From a virus: DNA of 64,000 nt. The notes beneath the pieces are model-generated. The model worked only from the letters and a program-made list of their open reading frames with translations, searched no databases and was not told the origin of the DNA. The stretch is from positions 31,061-95,060 of IMG/VR virus record IMGVR_UViG_3300047319_001547. One strand, given 5' to 3'. Numbering within the stretch: position 1 is the stretch's first letter; each line of letters opens with the position of its first letter. The translations under genes were made by a program, and so were the position numbers. Positions 56,923 to 64,000 of this stretch are shown piece after piece.

Positions 56923-58257
56923 ATGAACACCGGAGCGCCCCGCGGGGGCATGAACATCGACCAGTTCCTCGGTCACTCGAGCAGAGGTCGCAAGCAGAAG
57001 ATGCTGGGTGACTGGAAGGACACGCCCGAGCACTCCATCATCGTGTGGCTTCACACCAACGCGTCCATTCTGGCGCTCTGGCGCCACAACTGGAAGCGCA
57101 TCAACGTCTGGGAGGATCGTCAGACGCGCGCCGTCACGCGGTCCGTCTGGGTCGACCGCATCGTCTGCTACGAGCACGAGGAGAATCTGAAGGTTCAGAA
57201 CTTCCGCGACAAGACGACGGGCGCGCGCGAGTATCCGCCGGTCCTCTGCCCTCACTGCAAGATGATCGAGCACTTCCGCGGGATGGTGGGACGCAGCGAG
57301 CTCAATTGGTGCGCGCCGGTGTTCGGCTTCCAAGGAGACGACCCGGCGAAGCACGAGACGATCCACGCGGGCGGTCTCTGGAACGCATTCGGAGACAAGA
57401 ACCTGACGGCCGTCCAGAAGGCCGAGATGGCGGCGGTGCTCCCGAAGGACGGCGGCCCCATCTACTCGAAGAACGCCTGGAAGGAGAATCAGAAGGCCAA
57501 GCTGGAATACGCCTTCACGGTCGTGGTGGACGCGAAGCCGGAGGACGGAATCCAGATCACCGTCGGGCCGAACGATCTGGGCCAGAAGGTCCAGGAGGTG
57601 ATCGCCAAGAGCATGAAGGAGCTCGGGCGCGAGGACGGCAACCCTGCAATCCATCCATTCGCGATCCAGTGGGAATACAACCCCGCAGACGGCGTCGAGT
57701 TCGGCAAGCGATACGACGCGACTCGCATGGGGAAGATCCGTCTCCGTCCGGCGATCGAGAAGCTGATACGCGTCGACGAGCCGCCGAGCCTCGTGCAGCT
57801 CGCCGAGCCGTTCAATCTCCAGACACACCGCGCCAACCTGGAGCGCCACTGCCTCGTGAAGGGGATCCCCTGGGATTCATTCTTCGAGGCGGCCCGCGGC
57901 GCTGCTGTGCAGGTTCCGATCAACATTGATTCGGGAAGACTGACGGCCGAAACCCCGCGCAGAGATCCAGAGCAAGTTGCTCTAGTCGGAGCGCTGTCGG
58001 ACGCGGCTGAACCCGAAGTCGTCGACGCCGATGGCAATCCGTTGTTCGGTTGCGACACCAAGGACTGCAAGGGCGTGATGCGCGCGACCGACACGGAGTG
58101 CCCGGCGTGCCATCGCTCCTACAAGGTTGCGGCCGCCGCACCGCCGCCCGCCCCAGCGCTTCCGAAGCGCTCCGAAGTCATGGCACGCGCAGTTGAACCT
58201 CAGCCTGCAGCGCCCACGACATCTCCCCCCGTCGAAGACGACGACATCCCATTCTGA
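56923..58257 (+). CDS. ssDNA-binding-type protein with SSB tail
   Basis: A 444-residue protein. It ends in EDDDIPF, the conserved acidic tip by which bacterial SSB recruits partner proteins. Before the tail is a Pro/Ala linker and a zinc site CDTKDCKGVMRATDTECPAC; another CPHC lies near residue 109. The core (about 30-320) is large and not a simple OB fold by eye. It lies just upstream of the RecA-like gene. I infer a gp32/SSB-like role: coating ssDNA and recruiting host or phage partners by the tail. Confidence 0.65.
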   Translation: MNTGAPRGGMNIDQFLGHSSRGRKQKMLGDWKDTPEHSIIVWLHTNASILALWRHNWKRINVWEDRQTRAVTRSVWVDRIVCYEHEENLKVQNFRDKTTGAREYPPVLCPHCKMIEHFRGMVGRSELNWCAPVFGFQGDDPAKHETIHAGGLWNAFGDKNLTAVQKAEMAAVLPKDGGPIYSKNAWKENQKAKLEYAFTVVVDAKPEDGIQITVGPNDLGQKVQEVIAKSMKELGREDGNPAIHPFAIQWEYNPADGVEFGKRYDATRMGKIRLRPAIEKLIRVDEPPSLVQLAEPFNLQTHRANLERHCLVKGIPWDSFFEAARGAAVQVPINIDSGRLTAETPRRDPEQVALVGALSDAAEPEVVDADGNPLFGCDTKDCKGVMRATDTECPACHRSYKVAAAAPPPAPALPKRSEVMARAVEPQPAAPTTSPPVEDDDIPF

Positions 58258-59420
58258 TGGCGCGCCGCAAGCCTGCAGCAGATGAGAGCGCGGCCGACTT
58301 CGCGCCCGAGCTTCCCCCGAAGCATCCGGGCGCGAAGATCTTCGCCGACATCGCGGCGTCGACCGAGAGCTTCCGGCCGGCGCGCGAGACGCTGAAGAGG
58401 GTCCGGGCCGTCCCGACGATCTTCCCGGACGTCGACCGCAAGACGCGGGTGGGCGGCTGGCCGATCGAGCGCGTGTCTCTCGTCCACGGCCCGAGTGCGG
58501 CCGGCAAGACGCTGCTGTGCCACGGTGTCGGGCTGTCGTTCCTTCAGCGCGGCCACATGTACAACTTCGTCGACGCCGAGCTGACCACCCCCATCACGTG
58601 GCTAGAGCAGCTGTTCGGCCCGCACGCCGACTCGAGCGCCTTCCTGGCGAGCCGCCCCACCACATACGAGCAGGCGGTCGACGACATCCGGAAGGTCGCG
58701 GAGGGGCTGGCGGAGGCGCGCGAGAAGGAGCGGGTGCCGCCCCACACGAGCGCGCTGTTCGTCGTCGACTCGATCCGCAAGCTGGTCCCGAAGGACCTGA
58801 TGAAGCGCATTGAGAAGATGGGTGCGACGGGCGACAAGGGGAGCGTCGACGGCTACGGGGGCGGGGCGGCGCGCCTGAAGGCCAACCTGAACGCGTCGTG
58901 GCTCGACGAGCTCGGGCCGCTCATGTACCGGACCGGCTGCGCCATCATACTGGTGGGGCGCGAGTCGGACGACGCGACCGCGAGCGCGCGCGACCGACAG
59001 TTCGGCAGCGACTGGAAGCTGACGGGCGGCAAGGCGCTGTTCTTCGACAGCTCGCTGGTGGTGCGGGTCTCGCTCGCCGGCAAGGTGAAGGACGGCGCGG
59101 GTGAGGACGCGAAGATCGTCGGAGAGCGCCACCTGGTGGAGATCCACAAGACGAAGGTCAGCGAGAAGCAGGACCGCGTCGAGAAGGCGTATTTCCACAC
59201 GACCGCGCGAGGGTTCGACCGCGCGCGCGACATCCTGCGGATCGCCGACGAGCTGGGGGTCATCAAGAAGTCCGGCACGTGGCTGACGTTCGACGGCCAC
59301 CGCTGGCAGGGCGAGGCGCGGTTCGCCGAGAAGGCAGATGAAGAAGTGCTGGACGCGATCGAGGCGTCGTGCCGGGCCAAGTTCGACGACGAGGCGAAGC
59401 AGCTAGCGGACCATGTCTGA
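58257..59420 (+). CDS. RecA/UvsX-like recombinase
   Basis: A 387-residue protein overlapping the previous stop (TGATG). Walker A HGPSAAGKTLLCHG (about 81-94), a Walker B-like ALFVVDSIRKLVP, then GRESDD and a loop-2-like region FGSDWKLTGGKALFF match RecA-type strand-exchange proteins, with KKSGTWLTFDGHRWQGE near the end as in phage UvsX/RecA. It should pair with SbcCD-like end-processing genes downstream and the SSB-type protein upstream for recombination-dependent replication. Confidence 0.85.
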   Translation: MARRKPAADESAADFAPELPPKHPGAKIFADIAASTESFRPARETLKRVRAVPTIFPDVDRKTRVGGWPIERVSLVHGPSAAGKTLLCHGVGLSFLQRGHMYNFVDAELTTPITWLEQLFGPHADSSAFLASRPTTYEQAVDDIRKVAEGLAEAREKERVPPHTSALFVVDSIRKLVPKDLMKRIEKMGATGDKGSVDGYGGGAARLKANLNASWLDELGPLMYRTGCAIILVGRESDDATASARDRQFGSDWKLTGGKALFFDSSLVVRVSLAGKVKDGAGEDAKIVGERHLVEIHKTKVSEKQDRVEKAYFHTTARGFDRARDILRIADELGVIKKSGTWLTFDGHRWQGEARFAEKADEEVLDAIEASCRAKFDDEAKQLADHV

Positions 59421-59428
59421 GACGCGCG

Positions 59429-59821
59429 ATGTTCACGATAGAACGCTGCCTGCCGCACCCTCTCTGCGAGGCTGAATTCCTCGTCGTCGATGAAGTTCGG
59501 CGTCTCCTCCCGGGGGCCACCGTCGAATTCCAAACAATGATTTCGCCGACCATGCTGTTCGACGTCGGCGTGATGCGCGTTCGCAAGGGAACGAAGATTC
59601 TGGAGATCTCTCTGGCGCTCGACGGGTTGGCTCACGCGGACGACTTCGGCGCCGGCATGATCGATCTCATTCTGAAGACGTTCCGAGACGCGGTTGTGCA
59701 CCTGCTGTTTCCGACATTCCGGATCGGCCGCGCTGCTCCGCGCCATCTGAAGCCCGCCATCCTGGATCGTCCGGAGGCGAAACCCTGGAGGAAGTTTCGA
59801 TGCTCCCGATTCTTCTGCTGA
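59429..59821 (+). CDS. hypothetical protein
   Basis: A 130-residue protein from ATG 59429. ILEISLALDGLAHADDFGAG and a preceding strand set suggest a small alpha/beta fold. It overlaps the next gene by 22 bp. Not recognised. Confidence 0.45.
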   Translation: MFTIERCLPHPLCEAEFLVVDEVRRLLPGATVEFQTMISPTMLFDVGVMRVRKGTKILEISLALDGLAHADDFGAGMIDLILKTFRDAVVHLLFPTFRIGRAAPRHLKPAILDRPEAKPWRKFRCSRFFC

Positions 59822-60228
59822 TCGCGTCGTGGCTTCACCCAGGAGCTGAGACGCGCCACCGCGCCTTTCTGGAGACGGTCGCAAAGTCATCACCCAGTGA
59901 GGAGATCGCCGCCGAGGAGCTCGTGTTCGCCGAGCACGAGAGCCGGTTCGGCGACGCGCTGAACGGCGTCCACTGGGACCCGGAGGCTCACGGGATCCTG
60001 CAGATACGCGGCTGGGGGAGTCGGTTGGATCGCGACGAGGTGGCGAGCGCACGCGCGTGGCTTCAGATCCGCGCCAAGGCAGCGAAGGCGTGCGGTGAAG
60101 AGAGCGCGCTCGCGGGGCTGTCGTCCGGCCACTGCGACCGTGCGATCCAGCTTGCGGGAGAACGCGCCGCGGAGGCGCGCTGGCTTCTGGGAATTGCTCG
60201 ACTGGTGCAAAGATGCCGAGGCCGTTGA
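59800..60228 (+). CDS. lytic transglycosylase/lysozyme-like exported protein
   Basis: A 142-residue protein with a signal-type start (MLPILLLIASWLHPGAE). The core FAEHESRFGDALNGVHWDPE, then GILQIRGW follows the SLT lysozyme-like pattern (catalytic Glu in the ESRF segment, then GxLQI). Two Cys in the second half (KACGEES, HCDRAIQ) may form a disulfide. It could be the endolysin or a secreted muralytic enzyme; no holin is adjacent (the holin-like genes are at 37827-39005). Confidence 0.65.
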   Translation: MLPILLLIASWLHPGAETRHRAFLETVAKSSPSEEIAAEELVFAEHESRFGDALNGVHWDPEAHGILQIRGWGSRLDRDEVASARAWLQIRAKAAKACGEESALAGLSSGHCDRAIQLAGERAAEARWLLGIARLVQRCRGR

Positions 60229-60890
60229 CCGGTACCGTTCGCTACGACGTCAAAAAAGGGGCGTATCAGTATAAGCTGACGCTTCCAGACGGAAGCAGAA
60301 CGCCCTGGATCGCCGTAACTCCAACGGCGAGGAGCGCGATTGCCGAGGCACGAGTTCGCGAGGTGGCTCTAGAGGCATCACAATTGGCGCATCAGACGTG
60401 TGCGTGTAGAGCGGAATTTCTCGTCGAGAAATCTGTAGCGCCCGACGATTTGATTGACGTTGGTCCGCCGATCCAAAACTTTCGTTGTCCATTTATTCGG
60501 GATCCGGCTGTCCAAAAGAAAGAACGCATCAAGCAACTCAAAGAAAAGTTCGCGGTTAGAGTTTGGGCAAAAGAAGCGATTCGGTCTGCGAGACGACGAG
60601 CGGTCAAAAGAGGCTTAGATTTCGATCTCGATGAGTGTTGGCTCATCGGTAAGTTGGCGATGATTTCAACAAGGTGCCCCGCGCTAGGCACGCTCTTGAA
60701 ATTTTCTGCCAAAGGGTATGATCCGTCGTCGGCTAGCCTCGATCGAATTTTGCCAAATCTGGGATACGTAAAGGGAAACGTCGAGATTATTTCGCGAAGA
60801 GCGAATACAATAAAAAACGACGCAACCCCAGAGGAACTAGTGCGAATTGCTCGTTGGGTATCTCGCGCGCGCGGCAACGGAAGTCCGTGA
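60213..60890 (+). CDS. HNH endonuclease (homing-type)
   Basis: A 225-residue protein, markedly AT-rich from about 60240 to the end, unlike both neighbours. The C-terminus STRCPALGTLLKFSAKGYDP, SASLDRILPNLGYVKGNVEI and RRANTIKNDATPEEL is the HNH pattern of phage endonucleases (Cys pair, Asp-Arg, GNVxxISxRANxIK). The N-terminal part has an AP2-like beta segment. It separates the lysozyme-like gene from the SbcD-like gene and is probably inserted. Confidence 0.8.
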   Translation: MPRPLTGTVRYDVKKGAYQYKLTLPDGSRTPWIAVTPTARSAIAEARVREVALEASQLAHQTCACRAEFLVEKSVAPDDLIDVGPPIQNFRCPFIRDPAVQKKERIKQLKEKFAVRVWAKEAIRSARRRAVKRGLDFDLDECWLIGKLAMISTRCPALGTLLKFSAKGYDPSSASLDRILPNLGYVKGNVEIISRRANTIKNDATPEELVRIARWVSRARGNGSP

Positions 60891-61621
60891 GCCGAATCGT
60901 CAATTCGTCCGACTGGCATACAGACGCCGCAACGTACGGCGTCCAGCGATTCCAGGACGTCGGCGACGCGGTACGGCAGACGGTGCGCGCTGCGATTGCC
61001 GAGAAGGCGGATCTGTATCTGTTCACCGGCGATCTCTGCGATCCGGACGACGGGCCGTGGGCTCTGCAGAGCATCGGGTTCATCATCTCGGTGGCGGTCG
61101 AACTGTCGCGCCACGGGATCCCCTTCTGGGCGATCGCCGGCAATCACGACGTCATCGACGACGGGACGGGACGGACGACGCTGACGCCGCTGCGCGACAT
61201 CGGGCTTCCGGAGGTGAGGGTGTTCGAGCAGCCGGAGATCGCCACCATCCCCGGCAAGTCGAAGTTCGACCCCGACCATCGGCCGGTTCAGATGCTGGCG
61301 CTGCCCTTCACCGCGACGTCGCACTCGTACGACCCCACGATGGCAGTCGAGATGGCGGCCGACCGGCTGGGGATGCGGGCAGTCGTGGCGGGCCACATGA
61401 CGAGCCTCGAGAGCGTGCGGGAGGGCGAGGAGACGACCGAGATGCCGAGGGGCCGCTCGATGAGGTTCCCGATCGAGAGCTGCCGGCCCGGATGGCTGAA
61501 GATAAACGGCCACTGGCACGAGCGTCAGGTCTGCAACGGCGTCCACATCCCGGGGTCGGTCGCGCGCCTGTCGTTCGGCGAGGAGCGCAACACGCCCGGC
61601 TACCTCGTCTTGGAGATCTGA
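60887..61621 (+). CDS. SbcD/Mre11-like nuclease
   Basis: A 244-residue protein from GTG 60887 (GTGA overlap). Metallophosphoesterase motifs in order: SSDWHTD (the DxH), GDLCDPDD (GDxxD-like), AIAGNHDV (GNHD), VVAGHMTS and NGHWHERQ (GHxH). These bind two metal ions for nuclease action. It is partner to the SbcC/Rad50-like ATPase that begins at 62337; together they would correspond to T4 gp47/gp46 that process DNA ends. Confidence 0.85.
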   Translation: MSRIVNSSDWHTDAATYGVQRFQDVGDAVRQTVRAAIAEKADLYLFTGDLCDPDDGPWALQSIGFIISVAVELSRHGIPFWAIAGNHDVIDDGTGRTTLTPLRDIGLPEVRVFEQPEIATIPGKSKFDPDHRPVQMLALPFTATSHSYDPTMAVEMAADRLGMRAVVAGHMTSLESVREGEETTEMPRGRSMRFPIESCRPGWLKINGHWHERQVCNGVHIPGSVARLSFGEERNTPGYLVLEI

Positions 61622-62085
61622 TGGCGCGCCGCAAGCAGCCTGAAACGAAACGTCGACAGTTGGCCGCAAGTGCCGACGGTTTGGAACTCGAGTTCCAGGT
61701 CGACGTGAGGGAGCTGGAGGGCGACCGGCCGCTGGTCAGGATCGCCGCCGACGATCAGATCTGGCAGACCGTTCTGCTGCACGACGCGTGGGACTCGACG
61801 CTCGACCCCGCACTGAAGGGCGCGATCGTGCGCATCGATCCGCCGATCGACTGCGACGAAGCGGTGATCGACACCGTCCAGTCCTGCTGCGAGCGAGCAG
61901 GAGCACTGGCGGTCCGAGCGTCGCCCCGCCGGCGCAGCAGGACGCTGACCGATCAGCCGGCGCGCCAGAAGGCGCACCACCGCGCGCGGGAGGTCGTCTG
62001 CGAGCTGGTGGCGGCCGCGAACGTCGAGGACCAAGCCGCGCTGGCGGCATTCTGCGAAACCGTGATGGCCCGTGTCGGGCTCTGA
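61621..62085 (+). CDS. hypothetical protein with internal palindrome
   Basis: A 154-residue protein (TGATG overlap). Palindrome copy 14 is read as LELEFQ at about residues 20-26, forming an N-terminal strand. The rest (IAADDQIWQTVLLHDAWDST, DEAVIDTVQSCCERAGALAV) is alpha/beta. It lies between the two end-processing genes; function unknown. Confidence 0.5.
   Translation: MARRKQPETKRRQLAASADGLELEFQVDVRELEGDRPLVRIAADDQIWQTVLLHDAWDSTLDPALKGAIVRIDPPIDCDEAVIDTVQSCCERAGALAVRASPRRRSRTLTDQPARQKAHHRAREVVCELVAAANVEDQAALAAFCETVMARVGL
61682..61697. repeat. 16-bp palindrome copy 14 (inside gene)
   Basis: TGGAACTCGAGTTCCA read as ELEFQ in the 61621-62085 gene, the only intragenic copy in this frame. Confidence 0.95.
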
Positions 62086-62095
62086 GGAGGACGAG

Positions 62096-62332
62096 ATGGA
62101 AGAACCGAAGGCAGTGCTGCCCAAGAAGGCGCGAGGGTTCGCGGCGCTGACGCCGCAGCACCTGGCGGAGATCTCTCAGATGGGGGGCCGGACCGCGCAC
62201 GCGATCGGGCGCGCCCACCAGTTCACGCCCGAGGAGGCGCGCGAGGCGGGCCGCAAGGGCGGGAAGACGACTCACGAGCGCCGCCGTCAGAGCAGCGAAG
62301 ACAAGCGCCCGACTCTTCGTCCCGTCGGCTAG
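62096..62332 (+). CDS. KGG-motif small protein
   Basis: A 78-residue protein with GAGGACGAG upstream. GFAALTPQHLAEISQMGGRT and HQFTPEEAREAGRKGGKTTH carry the KGG stress-protein repeat seen in bacterial general-stress proteins (GsiB-like) and some phages. It may bind nucleic acid or be disordered and protective. The stop is five bases before the SbcC-like ATG. Confidence 0.65.
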   Translation: MEEPKAVLPKKARGFAALTPQHLAEISQMGGRTAHAIGRAHQFTPEEAREAGRKGGKTTHERRRQSSEDKRPTLRPVG

Positions 62333-62336
62333 TCTA

Positions 62337-64000
62337 ATGCTGCTCACGATCGCCAAGCTGAGGACGCGGGCCTGGAAGCCCTACCGAGATGAGCAGGAGC
62401 TCGTGCTGCGTCCGACCGTCTACGCGATCGCCGCGCGTCACGAGCATGACCGGGACCGAAGCAACTGGCTCGGCAAGAGCTCTCTCCCAGAGGCGATCGA
62501 CTACGCGCTCTGGGGAAGGCTCACCAAGTCGGTGCGTCGCAAGGTCGACTGGATCACCGAGGGTGAGAAGTCGGGCGAGGTCGAGACGACGCTGTCAGAC
62601 GGCAGCCGGATCGTCAGGCAGCTGGGGCGTCACGGGTCGGAGAAGCTCTGGCTGTTCCCGCCCAATGCCGGGGCGGACGGCGTTCTGCACCAAGAGAAGG
62701 CGCAGGAGGCGATCGAGCGGCTGGTCGGGATGACGAAGGAAGACTTCCTGACGGTCGCGTACTTTCAGCAGCGCCAGATGGCGCGCCTGATCCTCTGCGA
62801 CCCCGGGCCCCGGATGGATCTGGTGGCGGGCTGGATACGGCTCGGGCCCCTTCAGGAGTGCGAGGAGCAGTCGAGCGCCGCGCTGTCGGAGCTGACGCGC
62901 CGCCGCGACGAGGAGACGACGCGCGCCGCGATGGCGCGAAGGACGATCGCGGACGCGCTGGCGCGCGAGAACATGCCGGACGTCGAGACGCTCAGGACCG
63001 CCGTCACGTTCTCGATGGGGTTCGTCGGCAAAGAACGAGAGTCGATTACTCGCATGCGCGCTGAGTGCGCGGCGACGACGCGGCGTCGGGCGCACGAACC
63101 CCACGCGCGCCGGTTCGAGGCGGTCGTCGAGGAGGGCAAGCGTCTGGCGGTTGAGAGAATCAGTCCGCCCAACCCGGCGGAAGTCGCGGCCGCCAAGAGT
63201 CAGCTTCAGGGAACGAGTTCTGCGAAGGGGGTGGCGGATCGGGATCTGGGCGCGCGCGTTCGGCTCGCCACCGGCAGGTTCGACGGCGCGTGCCCGCTCG
63301 TCGGCGAACCCTGCCCGTCCCGGGAGTTCGTGACGGGCGGGAAGGCGCGCAACGAAGCTCTGAGACTCGCGGCGGAGGACGGCGCCCAGCAGGCAACCGA
63401 GAAGTTCGAGATTTCCCGCAATTGGAACACAGAGCTCCAGAATCGAGTCGTGCGGGCCGCCCAGGACGAGAGGCGGCTCCAGGAGCTCCGCGACGAGGCG
63501 AGGCGTCTCAAGCCCGCCTGGGAGCTCTGGAGGGCCACCAAGGACGACCCGGAGGCGGCCGACCGTCTGGCGATCGCCGAGAAGGCGCTGCGGGACGCCG
63601 AGCAGCTGCACTTTCAGCGTCAGGCCGCCCTGCAGACTATCGAGCAGCAGGAGGATTGGATCAGGGATGCCGAAGAGAAGATCGCCCAGCTGGACGCCGG
63701 CGCTAAGGTGGCGAGCGCGGCCGCGACCGTGTTCGGCAAGATGGGGGCCCAGAGGGTCATCGCCGAGGGGGTGCTGGGCGACATCGAGGGGCGCGCGTCT
63801 GAGACGTTCGGGCGCTGCGGGATCGAGCTCGGCGTCAAGATGGTGTGGAGCCGCGAGGGAGACGGGATGGCGTCCGCCTGCGGGGCGTGCGGCCAGGGAC
63901 TGCCGGCCAGTCAGAAGGTCCGTGAGTGCCCGCGATGCGGCGCCGCGCGGGGCCCGAAGCTGGTCAACAAGCTCGACTTCGAAGTGTCGGACCGGAGCGG
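62337..64000 (+). CDS. SbcC/Rad50-like ATPase, 3' truncated by window
   Basis: Open from ATG 62337 to the end of the window (about 554 residues). N-terminus LLTIAKLRTRAWKPY..., a Walker A-type NWLGKSSL (about residue 50), a Q-loop YFQQRQMARLI, then coiled-coil arms with a Cys pair CPLVGEPCPS that could serve as a zinc hook, and near the end a CGACGQG...CPRCGAA zinc ribbon. This is the SMC-like partner of the SbcD/Mre11-like nuclease two genes upstream. The second nucleotide-binding half lies beyond the window. Confidence 0.8.
   Translation, partial: MLLTIAKLRTRAWKPYRDEQELVLRPTVYAIAARHEHDRDRSNWLGKSSLPEAIDYALWGRLTKSVRRKVDWITEGEKSGEVETTLSDGSRIVRQLGRHGSEKLWLFPPNAGADGVLHQEKAQEAIERLVGMTKEDFLTVAYFQQRQMARLILCDPGPRMDLVAGWIRLGPLQECEEQSSAALSELTRRRDEETTRAAMARRTIADALARENMPDVETLRTAVTFSMGFVGKERESITRMRAECAATTRRRAHEPHARRFEAVVEEGKRLAVERISPPNPAEVAAAKSQLQGTSSAKGVADRDLGARVRLATGRFDGACPLVGEPCPSREFVTGGKARNEALRLAAEDGAQQATEKFEISRNWNTELQNRVVRAAQDERRLQELRDEARRLKPAWELWRATKDDPEAADRLAIAEKALRDAEQLHFQRQAALQTIEQQEDWIRDAEEKIAQLDAGAKVASAAATVFGKMGAQRVIAEGVLGDIEGRASETFGRCGIELGVKMVWSREGDGMASACGACGQGLPASQKVRECPRCGAARGPKLVNKLDFEVSDRS

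Noticed and set aside
4208-61697. CRISPR array or transposon ends
   Set aside because: Copies are single, kilobases apart, without regular spacing, spacers, transposase or target duplications.
4208-61697. Identity of the palindrome with classical parS
   Set aside because: It has the same length and symmetry as chromosomal parS but a different base sequence, and no ParA is present; only an analogy is kept.

Overview
The window is a single, densely packed piece of a tailed-phage genome (contractile-tail, myovirus-like). Portal, minor head protein, scaffold-like protein, major capsid protein, tail sheath, tail tube, frameshifted tail chaperones, tape measure, hub, spike, wedge and J-like baseplate proteins lie in the usual order. 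A DNA replication and recombination module follows: two SF2 helicases, a DnaB-like helicase, a CHC2/TOPRIM primase, a UvrD-like helicase, a family B DNA polymerase, a protein with an SSB-type tail, a RecA/UvsX-like recombinase and an SbcD/SbcC-like pair. Base composition is high-GC, GTG starts are frequent, and genes overlap by ATGA/GTGA. No terminase is visible, so the window is not the whole genome. The host cannot be fixed from sequence. High GC, three small lipoproteins with D/P/A-rich tails and several apparently leaderless starts suggest a high-GC Gram-negative or actinobacterial-type host (weak inference).

Layout. 1-489 (minus): an HTH protein and an HExxH protein. 621-4203: accessory structural proteins, including a Gly/Ala/Ser repeat protein. 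4242-5674: papain-like protein, lipoprotein and Cys-rich small protein. 5719-18326: head and neck, with three intrinsic terminators around the scaffold and capsid genes and two minus-strand genes at 15025-15433. 18402-21443: sheath and tube. 21482-23729: an HNH endonuclease, then a convergent minus-strand RNA ligase cluster. 23782-37827: tail completion, chaperones with a -1 frameshift site, tape measure, baseplate and fibre. 37827-39005: holin-like genes around a minus-strand gene. 39006-39321: noncoding junction with a strong hairpin. 39322-64000: replication, recombination and regulation.

The most striking feature is a perfect 16-bp palindrome, TGGAACTCGAGTTCCA, present in 14 identical copies spread across the window. 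Eight lie between genes just upstream of start codons, two of them between divergent genes. Six lie inside replication-module genes, where they are read in all three frames and fall mostly in linkers. I see no degenerate copies. This looks like a genome-wide binding-site system (stoperator-like or parS-like), with the phage's own DNA-binding proteins as candidate partners. Other points of interest are a slippery site plus hairpin in the tail chaperone gene, a helicase ending in four tandem zinc-ribbon repeats in AT-rich sequence with an embedded terminator-like palindrome, a family B polymerase with an inserted zinc ribbon and a clamp-binding-like tail, and a hairpin placed over the translation start of an HNH gene.
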